DNA of 64,000 nt from Micromonospora coriariae (lineage in GTDB: Bacteria; Actinomycetota; Actinomycetes; Mycobacteriales; Micromonosporaceae), in NCBI RefSeq assembly GCF_900091455.1, contig NZ_LT607412.1, positions 5,208,001 to 5,272,000 on the forward strand, in the 5' to 3' direction. Position numbers and translations under genes: made by a program. Of this stretch, positions 1 to 7,743 are shown piece after piece. Under the pieces are notes generated by a model. The model saw only the letters and a list, made by a program, of their open reading frames with translations, did not search any database and had not been told where the DNA came from. Position 1 is the first letter of the stretch, and every line of letters begins with the position of its first letter.

Positions 1-1
1 C

Positions 2-253
2 CTGGCCACGACCTTCTGCCTGACGTTCGTGCTGGCGTTCAGCGTGTTCCCGTCGGCCGTCCTGGTCGGCAATCCGGCGGGTGAGACGCGGGTCATCTCC
101 CTCGCGGCGTACCAGGCGGCGTACGAGCAGTACGACTACCCGTACGCCTCGGCGATCGCAATGATCATGGGGTTCGTCGAGCTGGTCATCATCGCGTTGG
201 TCCTGGCGGCGCGCAACCGCTTCTACACCGGCTCCACCGGAGGCAAGGGCTGA
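2..253 (+). CDS. ABC transporter permease, C-terminal part (5' end outside window)
   Basis: The reading frame is open from the first complete codon and ends at a TGA at 251-253, so only the last 83 residues of a larger protein are present. They are hydrophobic, with a final membrane span (around IMGFVELVIIALVLAA) followed by a short basic tail, as expected for the C-terminus of an inner-membrane permease. The stop overlaps the ATG of the next permease, so the two are probably translationally coupled and form a heterodimeric channel. The family call rests on this context rather than on a motif in the fragment, because the diagnostic EAA loop would lie upstream of the window. Confidence 0.7.
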   Translation: MATTFCLTFVLAFSVFPSAVLVGNPAGETRVISLAAYQAAYEQYDYPYASAIAMIMGFVELVIIALVLAARNRFYTGSTGGKG

Positions 254-1140
254 TGGCAACGATCACCCAGGCGCCACCAGCGCGGCCGCCCGCCAGCACC
301 GACCGGCGGCGGCGCGTCGCCGCGCGGCCGGCCGCCTGGATCGTGTGGGGCGTCGTCATCTTCTTCTTCCTCAACCTGCTGGGCGTCGTGGCGTCCGTGC
401 TGGTCAGCTCGTTCGGCCAGCGATGGTTCGACACCTGGCTCCCGGACGGCTACACCACAAGCTGGTATGGCCGGGCCTGGGACGAGTTCGCGCTCATGCA
501 GGTCATCGTCGTGACGCTCGAGGTCTCCGTGCTCGTCGTGGGCCTCTCGCTGCTGATCGGCGTGCCGGCGGCCTATGTCCTCGCGCGGCGTTCGTTCCCC
601 GGCAAGCGGCTGATCTTCCTCGTGTTCCTGCTGCCCATCCTGATGCCCCCGATCACGTACGGCATCCCGCTGGCGACCGTCCTCTACAAGTTCGGCCTGG
701 CCGGGAACATGTCCGGGGTCGTGCTCGCCAACCTCGTACCGTCGGTTCCCTTCGTCATCCTGACCATGACGCCCTTCATCGAGCAGATCGATCCGCGGAT
801 CGAGAGTGCCGCGCGCATGTGCGGCGCGGGCCTGCGGACGGTCTTCCTCCGGGTCCTCACGCCGCTGCTCGTGCCGGGCATCCTCGCCTCCGCGATCCTC
901 GTTCTGGTCCGGACGGTGGGCATGTTCGAGCTCACCTTCCTGACCGCGGGGCCCGACTCGCAGACCCTCGTGGTCGCGCTGTACTACTCGATGTCCGCGT
1001 CCGGCATCAGGGCACAGCAGTCGGTCGACGCGATGGCCGTCATCTACACCTCGATGATGCTCGTGCTTCTCGTCGTCGCGCTGCGGTACGTCAACCCGAC
1101 CCAGCTCGTGGCCCAGGTCAAGGAGGAGCCGGAGCATTGA
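253..1140 (+). CDS. ABC transporter permease, PotC/binding-protein-dependent type
   Basis: A 295-residue integral membrane protein with six predicted spans and the cytoplasmic EAA-type loop (ESAARMCGAG, around residue 184) that contacts the ATPase subunit. The arrangement of one N-terminal span, a periplasm-facing loop and five further spans matches permeases of the PotB/PotC and Fe3+/thiamine class. The ATG overlaps the previous TGA, marking the second permease of a pair. The 3' end overlaps by 23 bp the 3' end of a convergent FGGY sugar kinase, suggesting the substrate may be a sugar acid or polyol that is phosphorylated after uptake. That link is inference; no ATPase or binding protein for this system is visible, and both presumably lie upstream. 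Confidence 0.85.
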   Translation: MATITQAPPARPPASTDRRRRVAARPAAWIVWGVVIFFFLNLLGVVASVLVSSFGQRWFDTWLPDGYTTSWYGRAWDEFALMQVIVVTLEVSVLVVGLSLLIGVPAAYVLARRSFPGKRLIFLVFLLPILMPPITYGIPLATVLYKFGLAGNMSGVVLANLVPSVPFVILTMTPFIEQIDPRIESAARMCGAGLRTVFLRVLTPLLVPGILASAILVLVRTVGMFELTFLTAGPDSQTLVVALYYSMSASGIRAQQSVDAMAVIYTSMMLVLLVVALRYVNPTQLVAQVKEEPEH

Positions 1141-2659
1141 GCCCCACGGGTCGGCCGGCCATCACCTCGTCGAGGATCTCACCCACCCGGCCCGCGGCGC
1201 TGACGAGCGCGGGCAGCTTCGCGCGCAGGCCGCGATAGGCCGCGGCGAGAGCCGGGTCGACCGCGATCGGCTCGGCGCGGGCACGGCCGGGGTCGAGCTG
1301 GGTGACGGCCCCCTTGAGATCGGGCGCGAGGCCGATCGCGAAGAGCCCGAGCGCGGCCGCCCCGAGGGTGGCGTCATCGCCCGCACCCGCCACCTGGACC
1401 GGACGATCCAGGACGGCGGCCATCACCGCACGCCACAGCGGAGAGCGGAAGGCGTCACCGGTCAGCCGGACAGTGCTGATCGGGGTCAGCTCGGCCACGC
1501 GGTCGAGCACGACGCCGAATTGCAGGCAGACGCCCTCCACTGCGGCCCGCACCAGGTGGCCACGGGAGTGCTCGCTCCGCAGCCCCAGATACGCCCCCGG
1601 CGGTTCGGATCCTCCTGCCGGGTCGGCGAGCAGGTAGGGGAGCATCACGAGGCCGTCGCTTCCCGGGGGAATCCGCTCGGCGAGATCCAGCAGCGTCGGC
1701 GCGGCATGGTCGAGATCCGGCGCGAGGGCGCGTCCCGCCCAACGTACGACGTTGCCGCCGTTGCGGACCGCTCCGCCGACAACCCACGCGTCCTCGGTCA
1801 GCGCGTCGCAGACGAGGGTCTCCGTCGCATCGACGAGCGGAGCCGCGACGACCGTGCGCAGGGCGCCGGTGGCCCCGAGCGACAGGTTGCCGACGTTGCT
1901 GTCGATCGCCGCCGCGCCGAGGTTACGCGACGGGCCGTCGCCCGCACCCACGACGACGGGCGTACCGGACGGCAGGCCGACCGCCCGTCCGGCCGTGGCC
2001 GAGAGCCGCAACGACGCCGTCGTGGGCAGGACCGGTGGCAGCTGGCTCTCCGACACACCGACGAGGTCGAGCACCGGGCGGCTCCACGCCCGACGGTGCA
2101 CGTCGAACATCCCCGTTCCGGAGGCCGAGGACAGCTCGGTCACCAGCTTGCCGGTGAGCCGGTAGAGCAGGTAGTCCTTGAGGCCGATCCACCACCGGGT
2201 CGCGGTGCAGAGGTACGGCTCATGGCGGGCGAACCACATGAGCTTGCACAGGGGGCTCATCGGGTGCACCGGCGTGCCCGTCAACCGGTGCAGTTCCCGG
2301 CCCTGCCCGGAGATCCGCAGGTCACAGGCCGCCTCCGACGACCGCGAATCGGCCCGGGTCAGCAGCGGCGTCACCGGCGTCATCGCCGCGCCCAGCCCGA
2401 TCAGGCCGTACATGGCGGAGCTCATCGCGAGGGCGACCACCTCCGCCCCGGCGGTGTCGGCGACACACGCGGACGTCGCCTCCAGGGTGGCCGCCACGAG
2501 CACGTCCGGATCCTGTACCTGCCAGCCGGGCACCGGCTGAAGGAGCGGGTACTCCCGCCTCGCGACGTGCCGCGCGGTGCCGTCCAGCGCGAACGCGGCC
2601 GCCCGCACGGCTGAGGCGCCCACATCGACCCCGAGAATGACACGACGTCCTGGCCGCAT
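1118..2659 (-). CDS. FGGY-family carbohydrate kinase, gluconokinase-like
   Basis: A 513-residue kinase, the normal length for the FGGY family. The N-terminal phosphate-binding segment GVDVGASAVRAAAFALDGT is near residue 8, the second actin-like phosphate motif is GAGDGPSRNLGAAA, and the C-terminal adenosine-binding region includes GDAFRSPLWRAVMAAVL. The substrate-side motifs HPMSPLCKLMW and SSASGTGMFDV resemble gluconokinases more than xylulokinases, but substrate cannot be fixed by eye. The ATG at 2659 was chosen because the ATPase fold begins immediately after it; the frame stays open upstream but that part is unlike the family and overlaps another gene. It converges on the ABC permease pair and may phosphorylate the imported sugar. 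Confidence 0.8.
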   Translation of the reverse strand: MRPGRRVILGVDVGASAVRAAAFALDGTARHVARREYPLLQPVPGWQVQDPDVLVAATLEATSACVADTAGAEVVALAMSSAMYGLIGLGAAMTPVTPLLTRADSRSSEAACDLRISGQGRELHRLTGTPVHPMSPLCKLMWFARHEPYLCTATRWWIGLKDYLLYRLTGKLVTELSSASGTGMFDVHRRAWSRPVLDLVGVSESQLPPVLPTTASLRLSATAGRAVGLPSGTPVVVGAGDGPSRNLGAAAIDSNVGNLSLGATGALRTVVAAPLVDATETLVCDALTEDAWVVGGAVRNGGNVVRWAGRALAPDLDHAAPTLLDLAERIPPGSDGLVMLPYLLADPAGGSEPPGAYLGLRSEHSRGHLVRAAVEGVCLQFGVVLDRVAELTPISTVRLTGDAFRSPLWRAVMAAVLDRPVQVAGAGDDATLGAAALGLFAIGLAPDLKGAVTQLDPGRARAEPIAVDPALAAAYRGLRAKLPALVSAAGRVGEILDEVMAGRPVGLNAPAPP

Positions 2660-2741
2660 GCGCACATGGTCGAGCGGCGTCCGGTGGGCCGGCAAGCGGT
2701 TGCGCACAGTTGTCGCCGCCCTGCTGGAGCGGGTTGGATTC

Positions 2742-3008
2742 CTACGGTGCCGCCATCTGCGTGCGCTCCGGGTGCACGTCGGTCTGGGCCACCGGGTGAC
2801 CTGGCACGTTAATGCACAACTGTCCCGGTTCGGCACCGCACACGGGGCAGGGGCGGTACGACTCGACAGGCCCCGGATCGAGGCCTCTCGCCAGGGCGGC
2901 TCGGACGATGTCGTCGGCCGCGTGGTGCAGCTCAAGATCCCGATGTCGCACGGCAGCCTTGTGGATTCGTTGGAGCGCGCTTCGCGCCAGATCTCCGGGG
3001 TCATTCAC
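2742..3008 (-). CDS. Small zinc-ribbon-type protein
   Basis: An 88-residue protein with a helical N-terminal half (NDPGDLARSALQRIHKAA) and a C-terminal CPVCGAEPGQLC segment followed by a His/basic tail (HPVAQTDVHPER). This CxxC-G-x-C layout with a trailing histidine is common in short actinobacterial and actinophage zinc-finger proteins of unknown role, where a CxxC-C-H set holds one zinc ion. The GTG at 3008 has a good ribosome site (GGGAAGG, 8 nt upstream). It lies alone between the sugar kinase and the winged-helix regulator, on the same strand as both. Function is unknown; nucleic-acid binding is a guess from the family style. Confidence 0.6.
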   Translation of the reverse strand: MNDPGDLARSALQRIHKAAVRHRDLELHHAADDIVRAALARGLDPGPVESYRPCPVCGAEPGQLCINVPGHPVAQTDVHPERTQMAAP

Positions 3009-3069
3009 CCAGGTGACCTTCCCGCTGTACGCGCCGTCGCACGTACCCGTTCGGCTACTGAAACGCACG

Positions 3070-3408
3070 TCAGGGGGCCGGTGCTGGCTCACCAGCCGGG
3101 CTGTCCGGCGCCGTTGGCGCGCGGGCGGCGGCGACGATCTGCTCCAGCGCGGCCGCGTGGCGCTGGAACGCGTGCCGTCCGTGCGGAGTGAGCTGGACGA
3201 AGGTCCGCCGTGCCCGGCGTTGCTGATCTTTGCGAACGGTGACATATCCGGCCTCGGCCAGCGCGGAGATGTGCTTGGACAGCGCCGAATCGCTGGTCCC
3301 GATCGTGTCCCGCAGGAAGCCGAAATCGACCCAGGCGGCCGGTGCCAGCAGGGCGAGGATCGACAGCCGTGCCGGGACGTGCAGAAACTCGTCGAAGCGG
3401 GGGTCCAT
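3070..3408 (-). CDS. Winged-helix (MarR/HTH_34-type) transcriptional regulator
   Basis: A 112-residue one-domain regulator. It starts with RFDEFLHVPARLSILALL, then the helix-turn-helix TSDSALSKHISALAEAGYV and a basic wing (VRKDQQRRARRTFVQLT). This matches the winged-helix family related to ArsR/MarR that has no separate effector domain. Its ATG overlaps the stop of the preceding membrane-protein gene (ATGA), so the two are one transcription unit. A tandem palindromic sequence sits directly upstream of that unit, making autoregulation the simplest model. The C-terminal Pro/Ala-rich tail looks disordered. The ligand is unknown. Confidence 0.8.
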   Translation of the reverse strand: MDPRFDEFLHVPARLSILALLAPAAWVDFGFLRDTIGTSDSALSKHISALAEAGYVTVRKDQQRRARRTFVQLTPHGRHAFQRHAAALEQIVAAARAPTAPDSPAGEPAPAP

Positions 3409-3878
3409 CAGGCGCGTCCCGCGCGCAGCACGATCGCCCTGAAGATCCGGCGGACCAACGGCGTGATCACGACATAGGTCGCAGCCGTGGCGGCGGCGGC
3501 GAGCGTGCCCTGCGACAGCAGTCCCTGCGACGGCAGGGCCAACCACGCCCAGGCGACGATTCGGAAGACGCCGAACAGCAGCATGAGCCCGGCCGACAGG
3601 CCCACCCAGAACAGCCACTCCAGGCCGGTGGGTTTGCGCTGCACGAGCGCCCGGTGTTCGTGCACGATCCCTACTCCGGCGAAGAGTCCGAACCCCAACA
3701 GCACGGCGGCGGTGCGCCAAGGGTTCTGGAGATCAACGGACGCCAACCCGGCAAAGAGTCCCAGTGCTGCGAGCGGGACGGAGGAACGGGCGAAGGGCTG
3801 GCGGACGATCTGCTCCTGTGTCCGGTCCTGCAGGCGCCGGATGTCGTCGAGCGAGAACTGGGCATCTTGCGGGTTCAT
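3408..3878 (-). CDS. Small integral membrane protein paired with a winged-helix regulator
   Basis: A 156-residue protein with a soluble N-terminus (NPQDAQFSLDDIRRLQDRTQ) and four or so hydrophobic spans. I chose the ATG at 3878 over the in-frame ATG at 3887 because an AAGGA ribosome site lies 9 nt before it, whereas it abuts the upstream codon. The stop overlaps the start of the winged-helix regulator. Pairs of a small membrane protein and a one-domain winged-helix repressor are common in bacteria, and the membrane protein may sense or respond to envelope stress, but its activity is not known. No catalytic motif is visible. Confidence 0.7.
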   Translation of the reverse strand: MNPQDAQFSLDDIRRLQDRTQEQIVRQPFARSSVPLAALGLFAGLASVDLQNPWRTAAVLLGFGLFAGVGIVHEHRALVQRKPTGLEWLFWVGLSAGLMLLFGVFRIVAWAWLALPSQGLLSQGTLAAAATAATYVVITPLVRRIFRAIVLRAGRA

Positions 3879-3905
3879 GGAACCCATCCTTGGCCGTCGG
3901 ACTGG

Positions 3906-3954
3906 TTTCCCGCAAGGAAAGCAGTCGTGGCTTTCCTCACAGGAAAACAGTCGT
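3906..3954 (-). promoter_or_regulatory. Tandem TTTCC-N5-GGAAA operator
   Basis: Two copies, 26 bp apart, of TTTCC-N5-GGAAA followed by (A/G)CAGTCGT: the first palindrome spans 3906-3920, the second 3932-3946. They lie 28 bp upstream of the membrane-protein/winged-helix operon start. Two identical dyads about 2.5 helical turns apart fit paired binding of the adjacent repressor. The assignment of the repressor is inferred from position. Confidence 0.6.
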
Positions 3955-4056
3955 TGCGGGCCCGGCGTGGGGAGCGCGCGCGAACCCCGGCGAGAACTTT
4001 GTCCGCGTCACTGGGCCATCTGGCAGCGTCTACGCTGTTACCGGGAAAGGTGGATC

Positions 4057-4113
4057 ATGATGGTTACGTGTTGCCGGGCACTGACGTCGTCCCTGTCCGG
4101 GTTCGGCCAATGA
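4057..4113 (+). CDS. Possible 18-residue leader peptide
   Basis: A short frame, MMVTCCRALTSSLSGFGQ, follows a strong ribosome site (GGAAAGGTGG, 4044-4053) and its TGA (4111-4113) overlaps the ATG of the glycosyltransferase. The glycosyltransferase itself has no clear ribosome site, so this mini-frame could deliver ribosomes by coupling. It may instead be chance. Confidence 0.35.
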   Translation: MMVTCCRALTSSLSGFGQ

Positions 4114-5333
4114 GCGCAATCGCGTTCCTCAACATCGGCATGCACGGGCACATCAACCCGACGCTGCCGATCGTGACCGAACTTGTTCGTCGTGGCCACT
4201 CCGTCAGCTACCACACGCCGCCCGCCTACGCGGAGGAGATCGCGACCACCGGCGCGCGAGTGTTTCCCTACTCCGGGGATGACATACCGCTCTCCGGCCC
4301 GCCGACGCCCGTCACGGTGATGGAGCAGCTTGCGCGCACCGCAGTACGCGTGCTGCCCGCCGTCCTCACCGACCTGCGTGGTGCCCGACCGGATCTGGTC
4401 GTGCACGACTCCCTCTGCCCGTGGGGGCCGGTGGCCGCCCGGGAACTCGACGTGCCGGCAGCCTCGTCGTTCACCACGTTCGCGTTCAACAGGCACGTGC
4501 CCAGCCCCACCCGCGGCTCCTGGGAGCTGCTCGCCGCGGCGGCGGTCAAGCCCCGCCCCACCGGAAGGTACCTGCGGTCGCGCTGGGAGCTGCGCCGCCG
4601 GTACGACACCGGCGCGGTGCCCCTGATCGACCTGGCGAACATCCGCCAGCCGCTCAACCTGGTCTACACCTCGCGGGCGTTCCACCCCGGTGCCGACAGC
4701 TTCGACCAGTCCTACCGGTTCGTCGGACCGAGCATCGGCGCCCGCACAGCCGACTCGTCGTTCCCGTTCGACCGGCTGCGGGACCCGGTGCTCTACGCCT
4801 CGCTGGGCACGGTGTTCGGCGCCGACCCGCAGCTGCTGCGCACCTTTGCCAACGCGCTCGCCCCGCTGGGCGGCACCGTGATCGTCTCCACCGGACCCAC
4901 CGATCCCGCCACGCTCGGTCAGCTGCCGGCCAACGTGATCGCCCACCGCTCGGTACCGCAGCTGGAGGTCCTGTCCCGGGCCGCACTGTTCATCACCCAC
5001 GGCGGGGTGAACAGCGTCAACGAGGCCCTGTACGCGGGCGTCCCGATGCTGGTGGTCCCGCAGGGCGCCGACCAGTCGTTGGTGGCGTCCCGCATCGTCG
5101 CGCTCGATGCCGGCCTCGCGATCCGCACCGAGGACGTCACGGCGGAGGTCCTGCACGCCCGCGCCCAACGCCTGCTCGACGAGCCCCGATTCCGGGCCGC
5201 CGCGAACACCCTGCAGGCCGCCCAGCGAGAGGCAGGCGGCTACCCGCGTGCCGCCGACGAACTCGAGCGTTATATGCAGCAGAGCGACTCGTTCACTCAG
5301 CCGGTCTCAGCCGACCTGCCACCGCAGGGCTGA
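4110..5333 (+). CDS. UDP-glycosyltransferase, macrolide glycosyltransferase (MGT) type, GT1
   Basis: A 407-residue GT-B glycosyltransferase. The N-terminal half begins FLNIGMHGHINPTLPIVTEL, with the His that acts as general base in this family; the C-terminal nucleotide-sugar domain carries the signature HGGVNSVNEALYAGVPMLV and then PQGADQ. These features are typical of enzymes that glycosylate macrolides, flavonoids or lipids in actinomycetes. The frame is open far upstream, but homology starts at this ATG. It leads a three-gene unit with a membrane protein 2 nt downstream and a predicted alpha/beta hydrolase. Self-resistance by drug glycosylation or glycolipid assembly are both plausible roles; acceptor is unknown. 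Confidence 0.85.
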   Translation: MSAIAFLNIGMHGHINPTLPIVTELVRRGHSVSYHTPPAYAEEIATTGARVFPYSGDDIPLSGPPTPVTVMEQLARTAVRVLPAVLTDLRGARPDLVVHDSLCPWGPVAARELDVPAASSFTTFAFNRHVPSPTRGSWELLAAAAVKPRPTGRYLRSRWELRRRYDTGAVPLIDLANIRQPLNLVYTSRAFHPGADSFDQSYRFVGPSIGARTADSSFPFDRLRDPVLYASLGTVFGADPQLLRTFANALAPLGGTVIVSTGPTDPATLGQLPANVIAHRSVPQLEVLSRAALFITHGGVNSVNEALYAGVPMLVVPQGADQSLVASRIVALDAGLAIRTEDVTAEVLHARAQRLLDEPRFRAAANTLQAAQREAGGYPRAADELERYMQQSDSFTQPVSADLPPQG

Positions 5334-5335
5334 CG

Positions 5336-5827
5336 ATGTCCGCTGTCGTCGCCGTCATGCTGCTGTTCGCCGGGCTGTCCGAGGCCGTCGGGCGCCTCCT
5401 GCCGGTGGTGGCACGCCTGCGCGGCGTGTCGCACACCAGGGTGCTCGTGATGGTGCTGGGCGGCGCCGTGGTCGACGGCGCGGTCTTCGCGCTCTGGCCA
5501 CTGTCCGCGTGGACCCTCGCCGAGCTGGTGCTGCCCGCCGCATCGTCCGACCGGGCCGCGCTGGCCTGGACACCGGGCCTGGCCGCTCCGCTGCTGCTTG
5601 CCGCGGTCCTCGCGTTTCCGCTGCTCGGGCCGCTGCTGCACCTGCTGCTCATGGTGGGGGTGGGGACCGGCCTCGCCACTGCCCTCGCGACGGTGGCCGG
5701 GCTCGGTTGGTGGGAATCTGCCGGCTGCGTAGCCGTCGCGGGAGTCGGGCTCGGCGTCGCCGTCGAGGGCATCCGCCGCCTGGTCGTGCGGCTCAACACG
5801 ACAAGAGCCCCGGAGCGGTTTCCGTGA
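5336..5827 (+). CDS. Predicted multi-spanning membrane protein of unknown function
   Basis: A 163-residue protein with about five hydrophobic segments, for example VVAVMLLFAGLSEAVGRLL at the N-terminus and LLLAAVLAFPLLGPLLHLLL in the middle, and a short basic C-terminus. No family motif is recognised. The start is 2 nt after the glycosyltransferase stop and its own stop overlaps the GTG of the next gene, so it is the middle member of a translationally coupled trio. It may anchor or accompany the glycosyltransferase product, but that is only context. Confidence 0.65.
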   Translation: MSAVVAVMLLFAGLSEAVGRLLPVVARLRGVSHTRVLVMVLGGAVVDGAVFALWPLSAWTLAELVLPAASSDRAALAWTPGLAAPLLLAAVLAFPLLGPLLHLLLMVGVGTGLATALATVAGLGWWESAGCVAVAGVGLGVAVEGIRRLVVRLNTTRAPERFP

Positions 5828-6768
5828 TCGAACTCGCGCTCCTGCTGCTGCTCGGCGGGATCGGGCCGGTCCTGCTCGCCGAAGCTCTGCTCGCCCGCTA
5901 CGAGGTGGTGGTCTACGCCGCGGGCTGGCGGAGCCCCACCGCCGCGCGCCCCGAGGGCATGCCGCCCGCCCGAGGCGCGGACCCGGACCGCCCTCCGGCC
6001 GCGTACCTGGTCTATCTGGACGGCATCGGGAAACGCCGTTTCCACGACACCCGCGACGGCGGTCGACTGGTCAAGGCCCTGATCGCCGGAGCGCCCGAGC
6101 TCAGGGTGCTGGGCCAGGTGCAGCCCTACTCGCCGCTGGCTCTGCCGCTCGCCAACCGGCCGGTGTGGATATGGCTGCGCCGCCGCATCGGTCTGGTGCT
6201 GTTCCTGCACAACGTGATGCAGACCTTCGTCGCCGCCGACCGCCGGTACCGTCCCCTGTACAACCGCGCCGTCGGCTCGCAGATCGCCACTCAACTCCGG
6301 CTCGCCGGCTATCGGCGTGACAACGGCATCCCCCTGGTGCTGCTCAGTTACAGCGGCGGCGCCCAGGTCGCCACGGGCGCCGTGGACGAACTGTGGTCCC
6401 AGCTGCGCTGCCCGCTCTGGCTGATCACTCTGGGTGGGTTCCACAACGGCGCCAACGACATCCGCCACGCCCAGCACCTGGACCAGCTCACGAGTGCCGG
6501 CGACCGGATCGAGCGGGTCGGCACCTGGATGTTCCCGCAGCGGTGGCGGCTGTTCCGCCGGAGCGGGTGGAACCGGGCCGACCGCGCAGGGAAGATCACG
6601 GTGCACCGCCTCGACCCGGCCACCCACGTGGGCCCGCGCAGCTACATCAGCCCGGAGGCCCAGCTACCCGATGGCCGCAGTCACCTCGAGCGGACCGCCG
6701 ACACCGTGATCGCGCTGATCCGGGATCGCCTCGGCGCGACCGCGCGGAACGACGGTGACCTGAAGTAA
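5824..6768 (+). CDS. Predicted membrane-anchored alpha/beta-hydrolase-like protein
   Basis: A 314-residue protein that begins with one hydrophobic segment (IELALLLLLGGIGPVLLAEALL) and continues as a soluble domain. The segment VYLDGIGKRRFHDTRDGG and the later LVLLSYSGGAQVATGAVDEL resemble the strand-nucleophile-helix element of alpha/beta hydrolases, with Ser in the sequence SYSGG in place of GxSxG. A downstream Gly-rich strand (WLITLGGFHNGANDI) would be consistent with that fold. The catalytic acid and histidine cannot be placed with confidence. The GTG start overlaps the previous TGA. Together with the glycosyltransferase and membrane protein it could process a lipid or glycolipid; this is inference. 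Confidence 0.6.
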   Translation: MIELALLLLLGGIGPVLLAEALLARYEVVVYAAGWRSPTAARPEGMPPARGADPDRPPAAYLVYLDGIGKRRFHDTRDGGRLVKALIAGAPELRVLGQVQPYSPLALPLANRPVWIWLRRRIGLVLFLHNVMQTFVAADRRYRPLYNRAVGSQIATQLRLAGYRRDNGIPLVLLSYSGGAQVATGAVDELWSQLRCPLWLITLGGFHNGANDIRHAQHLDQLTSAGDRIERVGTWMFPQRWRLFRRSGWNRADRAGKITVHRLDPATHVGPRSYISPEAQLPDGRSHLERTADTVIALIRDRLGATARNDGDLK

Positions 6769-6789
6769 CGGGGCGTACCGGCGGCCGGA

Positions 6790-7671
6790 TCATTCGGTTC
6801 GTCCCGCCGCCGGGCGCTGCAGCCCGAGGCGACCAGGGAGCCGGTTCACCACCGCCGCGAAAGCGTCCGGAGTGGGGCGCCGGCTCACCATGAAGAGCGT
6901 GAGGTGGCCGGGTACGGGCGCGGCGGACAGCCGGTCCCCCTCCTGGGCGTAGGCGAGCCCGAGCCCGCGGGGCAGGACCGCCGGGCATCCCAGTAGTCGT
7001 GCCATTCGTACGGCCGTCTCCGCGGTGGCCGCCGTGCGGGGCCGGGCGCCGAGGCCGGAGAGTCGTTGGTGCAGCGTGTCCGCGGACATGTCGTAGGTGT
7101 AGATGGCGACGTCGAGATCGGCGAACGGCCGCCGGCCCTGTCGCAGGGATGCCGCCGGTGGTGTCAGGACGGCCAGTCGGTCACTCGCAACCGGTACGGC
7201 GCTCACGGTCGTGGGCAGACGCATCTGGTTGGCGACGGCGACGAACGCGGCGTCCAGCGACCCTTCGCCGACCCACTCCACGAGCCTGTCGCCATGGTCC
7301 GTCACCTGGTTGACGGTCGAGTCGCCCATCAGCACGTCGAGCGCCGGAAAGAGCAACGGCGCGAGGCTGCTGAAGGTGCCGATGTTGAACGTTCGCGCCC
7401 GTGCGGCGGCGCGCGTCCGGTCGAAGACGCGTCCCAGATGATCAAGCACGTGGGTCGCCTCGGCGCACAGCGCACGACCGGCCGGCGTCGGCCGCGCCCC
7501 GGTCGTGTCCCGGTCGAAGAGCCGTTCACCGACCCGCCGCTCGAGCGCCGCCAGACGGTTGCTCGCGGCCGGCTGGCTGATGAGCAGCTCCCGTCCGGCG
7601 GCTCCGAGGGAGCCGTGCCGCGCCACGGCCTCGACCAGCCGCAGATCCTCGACGGAGGGGAATGAGCTCAT
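6790..7671 (-). CDS. LysR-family transcriptional regulator
   Basis: A 293-residue LysR-type regulator. The N-terminal helix-turn-helix is LRLVEAVARHGSLGAAGREL followed by ISQPAASNRLAALERRVG, and the C-terminal two-lobed ligand domain starts near residue 92 (FNIGTFSSLAPLLFPAL). It is transcribed away from an MFS transporter gene 72 bp off, the classic arrangement for a LysR protein that controls its divergent neighbour. A dyad with T-N11-A spacing covers its own start codon (7669-7685), which fits autorepression. Transcription is probably leaderless: TAGCCT lies 6 nt before the ATG. Confidence 0.9.
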   Translation of the reverse strand: MSSFPSVEDLRLVEAVARHGSLGAAGRELLISQPAASNRLAALERRVGERLFDRDTTGARPTPAGRALCAEATHVLDHLGRVFDRTRAAARARTFNIGTFSSLAPLLFPALDVLMGDSTVNQVTDHGDRLVEWVGEGSLDAAFVAVANQMRLPTTVSAVPVASDRLAVLTPPAASLRQGRRPFADLDVAIYTYDMSADTLHQRLSGLGARPRTAATAETAVRMARLLGCPAVLPRGLGLAYAQEGDRLSAAPVPGHLTLFMVSRRPTPDAFAAVVNRLPGRLGLQRPAAGRTE

Positions 7672-7685
7672 ATCTCCAGGCTATG
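7669..7685. promoter_or_regulatory. LysR-type T-N11-A dyad overlapping the regulator start codon
   Basis: CATA-N9-TATG forms a perfect 4-bp dyad with the T-N11-A spacing expected for LysR boxes. It covers the lysR ATG and its TAGCCT -10 element, and faces the divergent MFS gene. Confidence 0.5.
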
Positions 7686-7743
7686 AGCTGCGCTGTCGAT
7701 CCGCCAACTACCAGCGCTTTCTGCCCCACCCGACGATTACCGC

